Positions 1 through 12,063 of a DNA stretch of 64,000 nt are shown piece by piece. The stretch comes from Combretum micranthum (Eukaryota > Streptophyta > Magnoliopsida > Myrtales > Combretaceae): NCBI GenBank assembly GCA_024138025.1, contig JAMXBD010000092.1, positions 248,001-312,000 of the forward strand, written 5' to 3'. The position numbers and the translations under genes are program-made. Position 1 is the stretch's first letter; the number at the start of each line of letters is the position of its first letter. Below the pieces are notes generated by a model. That model was not told the DNA's origin. It saw only the letters and a program-made list of their open reading frames with translations, and did no database searches.

Positions 1-2557
1 TTCTGTTGAAATGTAATTCTTGTTGACTTTGTGTTTTGTCGATAAAAAAAAACCTTAGCTCCTAAAGAATAATCTTTAATCCAATAAATCATGAATCCCC
101 ATGGATATTTAAACCAACTTTGTGTAACATAATTAAATGTATTACCCCAATACACTCAACTTTGGAGCTGGGTCTTCAAACTAACGAATTAATTAAGGAA
201 AATCATATCTACGAATTTCTATTTATGTTTTGTTTCTCCTTTTACAAGTTGCAGATGTAGTATCTGATTTAGTTTCTAAGCATCAAAAGCAAAAAAAAAA
301 AGGTTAATTAAATATGCACGAAATTTAAAGAGATAAGATAGAAGAGAATGCAAAATCGATTTATAGAGATTCCGCCTTGAATGTCAGTCCTCTCTTCTAA
401 CTCCAAGTCAGGGACCCGGTATTCCACACCGGTATGTTCCACTATATCCAATAATCAACAAGTTACCAGTTGTCTTTTACCGAAGCACTCCGCTACAAAG
501 CACTCCGCTTGATTCTCCAAGCTTCTCCTTAAGCTAACAATCAATCTACTAAGCTGACTTCTAACTCTCGATCTCACACAAAGTGAATAAATCTAAATAA
601 GAGGAAATGGAATGTGAATCCTAAAAATTTTGAACAAGTAAAAATAATAAGAATAACAGTGCTTTGTTCGAATTAAAGATGAATTTCGTGGCTTTTTGCT
701 TGCTTGAGTTTTTCACGTGATTATTCTGCTACTTCTTTGTTTTGGGCGTGTATATTTGTTCTTATTTCTTCCAACGACTGGAGCTCAAAGTTGATAAACT
801 TAACTCTTGATATTGTGCGTGTTTTTCGAATAGGATTAGCTTGTTTAGTCTTCTTCATCTAAAAATTAGAATAAATTGTTATCTTGTTATTATTATCTCT
901 ATATTTGCTCCATTAGACAAGGTTGAATACCTAAAAGCTGAGATAATGATCTTTATCTTGTATTTTTTATTTGATTTAGGACGTTGTTGACGTGTTCTTA
1001 TTGAAAACATTCTTTTGGTACTGTTCACTTGAAAATAGGATCATATCTTCTATATTTGTTGAACTTTTTGTATGAATAAATATTCATCAGACAATCTCCT
1101 CGCATAAATTTGGATCAAGTCTTCTATATTCCTAAGGAAAACTTGAATGTTCCATTGAAATGTAATTCTTGTTGACTTCGTGTTTTGCTGTTAAAAAAAA
1201 AAACGTTTGCTCCCCATGAATAATCTTTAATCCTATAAATCATGAATCCCCATGGATATTTAAACCAACTTTAAGGAACGTAATTAAATGTATTACCCTA
1301 ATGCACTCAACTTTGGAGCTGGGTCTTCAAACTAACGAATTAATCAAGGAAAATCATATCTACGAAATTATGTTCGTGTTTTGTTTCCCTTTTGCATGTT
1401 GCAAAGGTAGTCTCTAAGCATAAAATGCAACAAAACCAAATAATTAAATATGCATGAAATTTAAAGAGATAAGAGAGAAGAGAATGCAAAATCGATTTAT
1501 AGAGGTTTCGCCTTGAGCGTCAGTCCTCTCTTCCAACTCCAAGTTGGGGACCCGGTATTCCATATTGGTATATTCCACTATATCTAATAATCAACACGTT
1601 ACAAGTGATCTTTTGCCAAAGCACTTGGCTACAAAAGCACTCAGCTTGATTCTCCAAGCTTCTGTTTAAGCTAACAATCAATCCACTAAGCCTACTTCTA
1701 ACTCTCGATCTCACACAAAGTGAATAAATCTAAATAAGTGGAAATAGAATGTGAATCCTCAAAATTTTGAACAAGTAAAAATAATAAGAATAACAGTGAT
1801 TTTCTTGAATTAAAGATGAATGTCGTGGCTTTTTGCTTGTTTGAGCTTTTTCACGTGATTGTTTTGCTACTTCTCTGTTTTGGGCGTATATATTTATTCT
1901 TGTTTCCTCCAACAACTAGAACTTGAAGTTGATAAACTTAACTCCTGATATTGTTCGTGTTTTTCGAATAGGATCAACTTGTTTAGTGTTCTTCAAATGA
2001 AAATTTGAATAAATTGTTATCTTGTTATTGTTATCTTTTGATTTGCTCCAATAGATAAGGTTGAATACCGAACAACTGAGATAATGATCTTTATCTTGAA
2101 TTTTTGAATTTATTTATGATGTTGTTGACGTGTTCTTGTTGAAAACTTTCTTCTCGTACTGTTCACTTGAAAATAGGATCGTATCTTCTATATTTGTTGA
2201 ATTTCTTTTATGGATATATATTCATCAGACAATCTCCTCACATAAATCTTGATCGTGTCTTCTATATTCCCAAGGAAAACTTGAATATTCTGTTGAAATG
2301 TAATTCTTGTTGACTACATGTTTTGCTGTTAAAAAAAAACGTTAACTCCCCAAGAATAATTTTTAATCCAAGAAAACATGAATCCCAATGGATATTTAAA
2401 CTAACTTTATGGAACATAATTAAATGTATTATCTAAATACACCCAACTTTGGAGTTGGGGCTTCAAAATAATGAATTAATCAGGGAAAATCAAATCTATG
2501 AATTTCTATTCATGTTTTGTTTTTCTTTTGCAAGTTGCAGATGTAGTCTCTAATTTA
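1..2557. repeat. ~1.14 kb tandem repeat, two full units plus a partial third
   Basis: Unit 1 starts at base 1 (cut by the window edge), unit 2 at about 1150 and unit 3 at about 2288, giving periods of about 1149 and 1138 bp. Each unit opens with the same TTGAAATGTAATTCTTGTTG block followed by an A-run of 9-11, then a CCCATGGATATTTAAAC-like block, then a block around GGGACCCGGTATTCCA. The third unit breaks off near 2557, where the sequence becomes unrelated. No reading frame is conserved between units and I do not recognise the repeat family. It could be a minisatellite-like tandem duplication of a transposon LTR or a tandem segmental duplication. Confidence 0.85.
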
Positions 2558-2774
2558 CCTTCTGACTGTTTAAAAAAATGTTTCTTAAAGAGCGAAGTAT
2601 CTTCAAAGGAACCTTTTGACTATCCATTTGTTCTTAAAAAACTTTCGAAACACTTTCTAAATAGAGTCTTTTTTGAACACATTTTCATAAAACCAACTTT
2701 GATTATACTTAAGCACTGCACACTTAATAAATTTGTTAGTAATTACTTAATTTTTTTTTTGTTATCGTCAAAAT

Positions 2775-3348
2775 CAATATTGAGAGAATCCAATAGCAAA
2801 GATCACCGGAAAGCAGTTCAATGAATTTTCAGGTACTTAATGGTACTACCAATGTTTGTCTACAGTTTTGTAGAACTAGTGATCGAATTGTTGGTTTTGT
2901 GGATTTTGATTTTGCTAGAGATTTAGATAAGCGAAGAACTCTCATAAGATACATTTTTACCCTTGGTAGCTGTGCTATCAGTTGGAAAGCCACATTACAA
3001 GCTACAGTTGCTCTATCCACAATGGAAGCTGAATATATGACCATTACAGAGGCCTTTAAGAAAGTTAGTTGGCTAAAGGGGTTATTTGGTGAAATTAGTG
3101 ATAGCTTGAAGATAATATAAGTCTTTTGTGATAGTCAAAGTGCAATTGACCTCACTAAGGATCAGATGTATCATGAGGGGACCAAGCACATTGATGTTAG
3201 ATATCATTTTGTTCGAGAAGTTATTGCTGATTGTGAGATTATTGTGAAAAAGATCAATACACATGATAACTCTGCAGATATGATGACCAAGATACTTCCT
3301 ATAGCCAAGTTTAAACATTGTCTAAACTTGGTTAGTGTTGATTTATGA
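2775..3348 (+). pseudogene. Copia RT/RNase H C-terminal fragment
   Basis: The translation matches the C-terminal part of Ty1/Copia polyproteins. It has the post-RT segment (SKDHRKAVQ), then RNase H with VGFVDFDFARDLDKRR, the characteristic STMEAEYM (3019-3042) and, after a stop at 3118-3120, [14 protein letters not shown] and [16 protein letters not shown], ending at the usual terminal segment [11 protein letters not shown] with a stop at 3346-3348. A stop near 2821 and the one at 3118 break the frame, so it is non-functional. In this family the domain removes the RNA strand during reverse transcription. The family assignment is firm; the lineage within Copia was not determined. Confidence 0.85.
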
Positions 3349-3851
3349 TTAATCCCCTTTGGGGTTTGTGGAAGAGAAAGATAATATGGTATTGGTTATT
3401 GTTTCTTTTGAAGCTAGTGTTGATTTATGATTTAGAATTTGAGTTAAGGTAGAGATCGTTGATATTTGTGACTCAAATTTAGTAAAAACTATCATTTTTT
3501 TGGAGTTAAGGCCACTATTAATGTATATTTGACTACGCATTTATTAGTCATTTATTGTATATTAATTATACATTTAAGGAAGATTTGAGCCTTTTGACCT
3601 TTCGAGAGGGTTTTTATGTGGGAAAAAAACACTTTTCCCTTTTGAGCATGGGGAGTTTTGAGATTAAGAAAAAAAAAAAAAGAGAAAGATCTATTGTAAT
3701 CAATCTTGTACTCATTTCTTCAACACCAGTGAATTTCTCCTCTCATCTGCCCATGGTTTTTCCCAATTTGGGTTTTCCACATTAAATCTTGTGTGTGCAT
3801 TTTCTCTATCACTTTTATTTTCTACCATTGTTTGTCCTATAGATCGTAACA
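2775..3851 (+). mobile_element. 5'-truncated Copia retrotransposon (RNase H end plus 3' LTR-like tail)
   Basis: Only the last part of a Copia pol gene is present, followed by a purine-rich tract (GGAAGAGAAAG at about 3370-3380) that fits a polypurine tract, and then about 460 bp of LTR-like sequence ending in GTAACA at 3851. The right edge abuts sequence that recurs upstream of other SAUR units (for example near 18510), so 3851 is a likely element boundary. The 5' LTR, gag, protease, integrase and most of RT are missing, so this is a relic. The start of the LTR was not pinned down. Confidence 0.7.
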
Positions 3852-3894
3852 TTTCATTTCCTGTATTGCATGATAAACTTTTACAAATTGTGTT

Positions 3895-4008
3895 TGTTAT
3901 TTTGGTGAAAAGGTGTTAGGGTATTGTATACCCTATAACGGTATTATATATATTGTTAACATGAAAATACATAAATACCCTTACATTAACATATTTAATA
4001 TTCTAACA
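3895..4008 (-). repeat. Left LTR (3' LTR) of the 3.6 kb Copia element
   Basis: A 114-bp copy starting TGTTATTTTGG and ending ATTCTAACA on the plus strand. It matches 7426-7540 with scattered substitutions. It is very short for an LTR that still flanks a pol-coding element. Confidence 0.85.
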
Positions 4009-4019
4009 CTTCCCTCAAC

Positions 4020-6730
4020 TGGACCATATATATCATGTGCTCCTAGCTTGTTACAAATATAATCCACTCAACTTCTCAAAGAGACTTAGTAAATAAGCCG
4101 GCAAGTTGATCTTCTTATCTCACATAGGTTGTATCAATCTCCTTATTCAACAATTTTTCACGAACAAAGCAACAATCAACTTCAATATGTTTTGTTCGTT
4201 CATGAAACACTGGGTTTCATGCTATGTGTAGAGTGGCTTGCATCACATATTAGTTTCATTGGTTGTGATTATGGAAAATCGAGCTCTTCTAACAACTGCT
4301 TAAACCAGAGTAATTCACACGTTGTGAATGCCATTTCTCTATATTCAACTTATGCAATTGATCTTATTACTATAGTTTGTTTCTTACTTTTCCATGAGAT
4401 AAGATTATCACCAAGAGATACACAATATCCCATGGTTGATCTTCTATTTAATGGTAAACCAGCCTAATTAGCATCTGTATATCCATAAGATGCACATGAC
4501 CATGATCTTTGTACAAAATACCTCGACCTAAAGATCCTTTAAGGTAACATAGAATACAAATCATATCATTTCAATGACTTATGCAAGGTAAGCTCATGAA
4601 TTGACTCACTACACTGACTACAAATGATATATCAAGTCGTGTTATTGCAAGATAATTAAGTTTACTAACTAACGTTATGTACCTCTCTGGGTCATCTAAG
4701 ACATCTCCTTCATTAGGTAAGAGCTCAACATTAGGATCCATAGCTGAATCAATTGGTTTTGCTCCAGTTAAACTAGTTTTAGATAGTAAGTGAAGCACAT
4801 ATTTCTACCAAGACAGATATATACCTTGTTTAGATCGAGCAACTTCAATTCCAAGAAAATACTTCCAATTATCCATGTCTTTAGTTTGAAATTTTTGGTG
4901 TAGAAAATCCTTCAATTTCTTAATCCCCTTATGGTCATCTCCTAAAATCACAATGTCATCAACATACACAACCAATATAATTTTCTTACCATCATACTGT
5001 CGATAAAATATAGGATGATCTAAATTACATCTAGAAATGCCAAATTCCATCACAACTAAACTAAATCTACCAAACCAAGTGGATATTGTTTAAGCCCATA
5101 TAAAGATTTTTTTAGACAATAAACTAATCCCATCTCCTCCTGAACAACAAAAGCTAGTGGTTGTTCTATATACACTTCTTCTTCAAGATCACCATGAAGA
5201 AAAGCATTTTTAATATCTATTTGATGTAGAGGCCAATGATGAGTGGCAACAAGAGAAATCAGAAGGCGTATTCAAGTTATCTTAGATACCAGTAAAAAGG
5301 TATCCTAATAATCAACACCATATATTTGAGTATAGCCTTTAGCAACTAAACGAGCTTTCAATCTATCAACTGTACCATAAGGTAAGAATTTCACTAATAA
5401 TACCCATCGGCATCCAATTATGGATTTACCATTAGGAAAAGGCAACAAAGGCGACTTATTCCTAAAAGATGGAGATAGAGTGGAAAAATATGGAGTTGAC
5501 TCAAAGAAAGACACATAGGAAACATAGAACTTATTTTGTTCAAGTGAATAACAATGATACCCTTTTTGACTACAAGAGTAGCCAAGAAAAATACAATGAA
5601 TTAATCAAGGATCAAACTTGTCGGTACCTGGAGACAATTGACGAACAAAACACAGACAACCAAAGACATGAGGAGGCAAAGGAAAAAGCGATTAACTAAG
5701 GAGAAGAAGATGCAAAGGGACCTTGTTATGTACAGTAGATGGCATTCTTTTTGTGAGAAAGCATGTAGTGAGAACTGCATCAGCCCAAAAATGCTTAGGC
5801 ATGTTCATATGAATCATCAATGTTCTAGCAATCTTAATGAAATGGTGGTTTTTATGCTTAGCAACTCTATTTGTTATGGCGTATAAGCACATGAGGTTTG
5901 ATGAACAATACCATGCTTCTTCATATATGACCAGAAAGAATTAGACATGTATTCCTTAGCATTATCAGTTCGAAACACACGAATAGAGGAATTAAACTGA
6001 TTTGGAATATCAGAATGAAATGCATAAAAGATATATAATAACTCAGAACGACTCTTCATTAAATATAACCACGTCATCCTGGAATAGTCATCGATAAATG
6101 TGACAAAGTATCTAAAATCCAAAAGAGAAGTAATACTAGCAGGTCCCCATACATCTGCATGAACTAAATGAAAAGGAGTAGCAGCTCGTTTGTTGAGTCT
6201 TAGACTGAACAAAACATAACTTTGTTTGCCTAATTGACAAGACTAGTATTAATGACTTGGACAAGACTATAGATTAAGGCACATTAGACGAAGTATTTTT
6301 AAAGAGGGATGACCAAATTGATAATGCATTTCCATAGGGTCAGATTGAATAATAGAGTAAACAGTAGTAAGAGGTGTTGAATCCATACAGTATAGCCCAC
6401 CTGACTCATGTCCTCCACCAATCGTCTTCCCTGTACTCAAATACTGTATCACAAAAGAAGAAGGAAAGAATGTGATGGAGCAATTATAGGATGTGGTGAG
6501 TTTACTAACAGATAGTAAGTTAAATAGTAATTGAGGTATGTATAGAACCGATTTCAAGGGAAATGATGTAATAGGCGTGGTTATGCCAATACCACTTATA
6601 GGTGAAGTGGATCCATTAGCAAGAGTGCTATTTGGAAAAGTGGAGGAGCATGTAATTTGAGAAAAACAATCAAGTGTACATGACATATGATCGATAGCTC
6701 CTGAATCAACTACCCAAGACTATGGAGAAC
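4020..6730 (-). pseudogene. Copia pol polyprotein relic (protease, integrase, RT, RNase H)
   Basis: Reading the minus strand from 6730, pieces of all pol domains occur in normal Copia order. Protease has SWVVDSGAIDHMSC, with the aspartic DSG triad near 6700. GAG-pre-integrase follows (MHYQFGHPSLK, 6267-6686). The integrase core is at 5692-6212, with HADVWGP, FIDDYSRMTWLY and RTDNAKEY. RT has GCRWV and LKARLVAKGYTQ (5305-5514) and the catalytic YVDDIVILGDD (4805-5053). RNase H and the tail run from 4798 to 4020. Several stops and frameshifts separate the segments, so no polyprotein can be made. In an intact element these domains process, copy and insert the retrotransposon. Gag is almost wholly absent upstream of 6730. 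Confidence 0.88.
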
Positions 6731-7425
6731 CTTAAGTAAGAAAGAGAGTAGGATTACCTGACTAGACTAAAGATAGGGAAGTAAATGACTATGAAATATA
6801 TTGGAATCTTAAGAGTCTATCATATTTTTTCCTTGATAAAGTGACTATACCAGATTGAGTTTTCTCTTGAAAATCAAGCTATCCATCCATATTCATGTCA
6901 TAAGCCTTGATCATGCTCACTCTCTTTCTTCTCTTTGTGTTCTTCAAACCATACTCTAAACTTTAGGGTCAAAACCCTTCAACACAATTCCAAATCATCA
7001 TTTTGCAAAATGTTGATGACAATCATACTCCAGACCTTAGAGTCAAAACCCGTCAACATAATTCCAAATCACCATTTTCCAAAATGTCGATGTCAAAGAG
7101 TTCGAAGATGCTCTAATACATACACTACCCGATACGGCTCACAATCCAGGATGGGAATATGCAAACATAAATGCATATAGTTTGCTCCAATTAGAATCAT
7201 TCAGGATTTCATCTCACAAATTTTTTTTTGTGAGTTTGACGACAAAACCAAAAGACTCGGATAAAAGGATTTGATCTTTATTTAATTTAGACGATGATCG
7301 ATCAAGGAAAAAGTACTATAATAACAATCAGCTATTGATTGGTCGGCAAAGGAGACTGTGAAGAGTTCTGCAAACCACCTTTGACGAAAAGCTTTCAATT
7401 TTAGGTATTTAAGCTCTGATACCAT

Positions 7426-7540
7426 GTTATTTTTGTGAAAAGGTGTTAGGGTATTGTAAACCCCATCATGGTATTTTATATATATTGTTAACATGAAAAT
7501 ACATAAATACGCTTATAGTAACATATTTAATATTCTAATA
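7426..7540 (-). repeat. Right LTR (5' LTR) of the 3.6 kb Copia element
   Basis: A 115-bp partner of 3895-4008. The terminal CA has mutated to TA (CTAATA instead of CTAACA). The PBS adjoins its left edge at 7414-7425 with a perfect 12-base match to the common iMet site. Confidence 0.85.
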
Positions 7541-7565
7541 GTATCATATATTAACTGAAGGTAAA

Positions 7566-7858
7566 ATGGCTATAAGGGTTCTTATAATCATGCATGCCAA
7601 GCAAATCTTCTGCCTATTTGCCTCATTGATATGGAAAGAGCTTATTTATGCCCAGATGGTCCCAAAGGCCACATTGCAGTTTATGTTAGGAAGAAACAAC
7701 TAAAGAGATATGTCATACCGTCATCACTCTTAGAGCAGCCACTATTTCAAAACATACTAAGCAAGGCAAAGGAAGAAAAACATCCTATAGGTGGTGTTAC
7801 CATCCCTTGTAAATAGGACCTATTTCTTAGTCCTACTTTTGAATTGAATCCCTTATAG
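7566..7858 (+). pseudogene. SAUR pseudogene, subtype A copy 1
   Basis: SAUR proteins are small, auxin-inducible regulators of cell expansion. The usual N-terminal ATG is at 7566 (MAIRV), matching the paralogue at 18565. A one-base deletion near 7630 (GATATGG against GATACGAG) shifts the frame. The recognisable SAUR core then follows in the new frame: [31 protein letters not shown] 9-base deletion removes the FGFE part of the EEFGFEHP motif, and a TAG stop follows CK at 7814-7816 where the paralogue reads CREY. Homology continues to the original stop at 7856-7858. It is a dead gene. The 3.6 kb Copia element sits only 25 bp upstream of its ATG, so its promoter was also displaced. Confidence 0.88.
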
Positions 7859-8481
7859 ATACATAAAATTAGACAATTGTACATTCTTTTTCCTAATCTT
7901 GGATATATGTTGTCGAAAATTCTAGAAATGATTATATCAAGGCAATTTGATGCACCTTGTATATTCGTTATCTCAAAAAATGTTGAGAGAATAATTCTAC
8001 TCAAAGTTTTGCTTTTACTAATTTTCTATGTCTTCATATGTTTTGGAAAACAAAATTTTACAGCCATTAATTATCTTTGTTGCTAAATTCTTTATCACTA
8101 AATAAGCTAAACAACAATTCAGCATTGAAGTATTAAAATTAGAAAATTTTAGATTCATAATTTAGTGAGATGTTAATTGATTAATCTTAAATAGTTCTAG
8201 TTTATTATGAAGAGATTTTCTTTGTATAAACATAAAGAGATGCCATATGTATACATGGAACCTAAACAGAAACAATCAACTAGAATGTAAGCATGCTATT
8301 CTAAGTACATTTTCTTAGCCTATTGGAACCGACTTTGGCACTATGTGACAACATGGTTCAAGAAGAGCTCAACAGTGTTAACTGTCTAACTAAACTTGCC
8401 ACTATAAGAGGCTATCGATTAGTTCCTATCTTTCTTGTATAACTTATAATTAGTATATAAACACATCGATTAGTTCCTATC
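7859..8481 (+). repeat. SAUR-A 3' flank, duplicated at 20820-22050
   Basis: Sequence just after the pseudogene (CATAAAATTAGACAATTGTAC onward) is repeated after the second subtype A gene at 20821 and stays alignable to about 8465, matching 22040. The second copy is interrupted by an LTR at 21295-21914. A 17-bp direct repeat (ATCGATTAGTTCCTATC) occurs at 8414-8430 and 8465-8481. No gene is seen in this stretch. Confidence 0.7.
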
Positions 8482-11400
8482 AGATTCGTTTAATTTCTTA
8501 TGTGTTTCGGATCCAAAAGGGATCAGTTTTTGAAAACCATGCCCTAGTACACCAGACTATGAAAATATTCCGACAATACCATTGGACTTGTAAAAATATA
8601 AGGTTTCCAAAAATATCAGTTTTAAAATTTTTCAGTAACTAAAAATACTAGATATAGCTTAATTATGTGTATTTTCTTTACTACCGATATTGCAATTATC
8701 TAGTCTACTATTCACAGTACTATTCTTACTATTTTATCATCTCTACCTTTTCTTACAATCTACTCTTACACACTGCTATACATATTCCTTACAATTTACC
8801 TTCCCTATATAATTTTATTCACATCATACTTACATATTATTACTTTTCATTACAAAACAACAAAAATTAATCAATTTGCCCCCGTCCTACATGCATGGTC
8901 AACACCCCTCTTGTCCCTCTCTATCCAATTTTATTTTATTTTCATTTAATTTTAATCATACTAATTTTCCCTCTAAAATTCTATAAATACCCCTTCCCTT
9001 GTTCATTCTTTTTCACACTTTTTTACCTTAACAAAGCTCTTTCAAAATCACTTCTCAAATCTTCTCTCTAAAATTTTCCACCTAAATACTCTCTTCCTTT
9101 CCATCTCCATAAACCACCTATTCTCTTTAAGAGAATTTATATACACACCATCACCTACCTTAGGTAAAAGTTCTAAACCATATTCATTTTCATGTCATGT
9201 AACATTACATGACCATAATGTATGTTTCCTAAGACCATAATGTTAAGGAAGCAACAATATGTTCATGTTCTGTTCATGTTCAAGTATAAATTTCCATTAT
9301 ATTATTATTGTTATTATGTTGTTGTTATTATTGTTATTATTATTTACTCTAATCTGACTCCTATATGATATTATGTATATTTATGTATATTATTTCCTAG
9401 ATCCTAATGCTCATTAACATCCTCTAACTGGCTCTTAATATTATTGCTTTTTCTTTTCTTTTCTTTTCTTTTCTTTTCTTTTCTTTTTCTTTTTCTTTTA
9501 AGACTAGTCTATTCTTAGTCCCGGGTAGCCTTGATGAAGTTAAGGCTCCCAATACTTGACCTTATTATTATGCTCTTATTTATTCTTATATATATCTTAT
9601 CTTATTATGTGATATTGTTCTATTTCCCATGGCTACATATTTATAATCATGTACGGACTGTTGATATTGTCTTAACAAAAACAAAATGAGTTTTCTTAAA
9701 ATAAAATAAAATAAAAAGAACTCTCTTTAAAAATAAATTTTAGTCACTTAAGATATGATTTTTCCACAAAAACTTAATGTTTTGTCTTAATAAGTCTTTT
9801 CTAAAATTTAGATAGGTCCATCACAAAGTTTCTTTTAGTAATAATATTATATGAGATTTCATCAAAAAGAATACATAAAGTAAAGTTATCACATACACTC
9901 TTTTCAAATAAATAAAATAAGAAAGTTTCTTTAAAAACTTGATATTGTTAATCCTTTGGTTAACAAAGGTTTTTCTTAAACTCATTTGTAAAGTTTTCAT
10001 CAACACTCTAAAACACTAAGGTCCAGACAAGTTCTACAAAATCATCAAAGAATAATCTTTTAGAGATAAGTCTTACTTCAGAAATAAAATTAGTAAATAC
10101 TTAGAAGAACATTATTATTATTTATTTAAAGAAGAACTAACTTTAGGAAAAATTAAGAGCACATAAACATGACTATTTTATGGAATTTTAGTCTTAACAA
10201 GAAATACTTAGAAAAACTACATTTTTCAACCACTAGAAATGAAGTTGTAGAAACCTTAGAAAGACTAAAATTATTTTTAGAAAATTAAATTATTCTCAAA
10301 GGTTAAGAAATAAAGATAAAGGAAGGAAACACTCACTTACAATAATTCAAGAAATTTTTCCAATAAACTAAAGTGAATTTTTCAAGTCTTAGCTTTTTCC
10401 AACTTTTAAGACACATTGTTTTACAAAAATCATTGTTGAGACAGTACCACTAAATTCATGTATACAATATGAGTCTATATATATTTAAAAGATTTTCAGC
10501 TATACAAATACCTATGTTTTTGCACAAAAATTTTTGCAATGAGAAAAACTTGAAAAATTATGTTTTGAAAGCTGGGATTTTCGTAACAGTTATGTACCTC
10601 ACTGTTTCGAGACTAAAATGGCTTTTTATGATGAAAATAACCTTAGAAATTGATAGATTTTCAAATAGGTAGAAAATGATATATAATATGAGAAATTCCG
10701 AGTTAAAATGAGCAAGTTAGGACCATTTTAAGTTGGAATTTCTTATCATACGAATTTTTACGAAAATGATAAAATGGAGTTGATAGTTTAAGATAGACCT
10801 TGGATGAAATACTCATTTTGGGTGATAAGGACCAAGATCTTCTCCTTCTTGAGGATTACTTCGATTGATAGAAGATCATCATGGTCGAGTTAGTTTCTTT
10901 TACGTTTTACATATTCAAGCATGTGCTTGTAGAATATAGCACTAGATGTTAGGAAAAAATAAAAATTGATATGCATGCGGGTTATTAGGGAAACTATGAA
11001 TGTGAATCCTTATGTGTGATGAATAAACTATAAGTATATCGGAGCTCAATTGGTTGATTGATATAAATTTTCTCTATGTATATTGCTGTGTGTGCAAATA
11101 TTGATTAATCGCCTTGAATAAATTAATGTCGGATTGGAAATCCCTTAAACTAAATTACTCATGCATATCACTTAGAATATCATTTCGCACTTTGCTACTA
11201 CTCCTCAGCGTGGGACCGGAAAGGCAAGGTGCTTAGCTACATCTTGAGGAATTAGGACGTTCGAGGAATACGGTCTCAAGGTGTAGCCGAGCCGGATCAA
11301 TCGCTTTGGGTAAGGAAAGTCCAGAGACTAGAAGTACGGTTCATTGGAACTCCAAGACGCACACAAAATTTCAAAGAGGTCAATTCAGACACATTTCAAA

Positions 11401-12058
11401 TCATTCCCTAACCACCGAATGGAGGGGTAAATACATTCTACATATGAAACTAGATAATCGTATGTATTGTTTGATCATATGGTTGCTTGCATTTCATATG
11501 TTTGTTTAATGAACTTATTTAAATGTTTGTTATGTGTACTTTTGTGTAAGGATTATCTCACTAAGCTAGTTATGCTTATTCCCCAATAGATTTTTGATGT
11601 TGCAGGATCGTTGTTCTTGCACCCGAGACAACCATGTTTATCCGGGTAGAATCTATGTTTTGGGAAGCTTTTAGAAGAATTCTATTTTGAAGATTTAAAT
11701 TAGATTTCCTTTAAAATCTTTTAGTTTTAGTATTTGTCTTAGTAAGATTATGTTATTTTGGAGACTTATCAGGGGAATGCCCCATAGAAGTTGTAAGACT
11801 TTATATTTTGATGAATTATATCAAGTATTTTTTTGTATGTTCTACTGCCATTATCTTAAAATGCATAACTCCACCGGTCTCTCTTTGTTGTGAACTTATG
11901 TCTTGTACCAATAGGAAAGCTTTCGAGTAACTTAGGTAATTATTCTCAAGTTTTAATATTATGTACTGTGGGATGTCATGTTTAGCGTACCTGTTAAGCA
12001 ACCTTTTAATTTAAAAGCCTAAGTTTGTAGATCTAGTATGAGTTATTCTATTTATATC
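8482..12058. other. Non-coding, LTR-like DNA between SAUR units
   Basis: No convincing protein-coding sequence is present in these 3.6 kb. It has no counterpart between the second A and B SAUR units, so it is probably inserted. LTR-like traits on the plus strand are a TATA box (TATAAATA, 8982-8989) followed by a pyrimidine-rich leader, and near 11200-11640 a GC-richer block followed by a CTCACTAAGC motif and a TTGCAGGATCG, a pattern I associate with long Gypsy LTRs. I could not find a matching second LTR, PBS or target duplication, so this remains an inference. Confidence 0.4.
9448..9500 (+). repeat. (TTTTC)n microsatellite
   Basis: About ten tandem TTTTC/TTTTTC units in a pyrimidine-only run, with one-base length slippage in the last units. 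It is simple sequence with no further signal. Confidence 0.95.
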
Positions 12059-12063
12059 ATAAC

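Larger units (their letters stand above)
3895..7540 (-). mobile_element. Complete but degenerate Copia element with ~115 bp LTRs
   Basis: A 3.65 kb element lies on the minus strand between two very short LTRs (3895-4008 and 7426-7540). The primer binding site is next to the right LTR at 7414-7425. Read on the minus strand it is TGGTATCAGAGC, the plant initiator-Met tRNA type. The polypurine tract (minus GTTGAGGGAAG) adjoins the left LTR. Flanks are GTGTT (3890-3894) and GTATC (7541-7545), a weak 3/5 target-site match that suggests an old insertion. The split SAUR upstream region confirms the site: AAATTG before the element and GTATCATATAT after it are contiguous near 18536. Between the PBS and protease most of gag is missing, so it is shorter than typical 4.5-5 kb Copia elements. 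Confidence 0.88.

Noticed and set aside
2829..3044. Minus-strand frame opposite the Copia RNase H fragment
   Set aside because: It is the complement of a clear plus-strand RNase H sequence and has no family of its own.
4129..4467. 112-codon plus-strand frame
   Set aside because: Its reverse complement is the Copia RNase H tail ([15 protein letters not shown]), so the plus frame is chance.
5469..5886. Plus-strand frames across the Copia integrase/RT
   Set aside because: The minus strand encodes recognisable Copia pol domains over the same bases, so these are antisense shadows.
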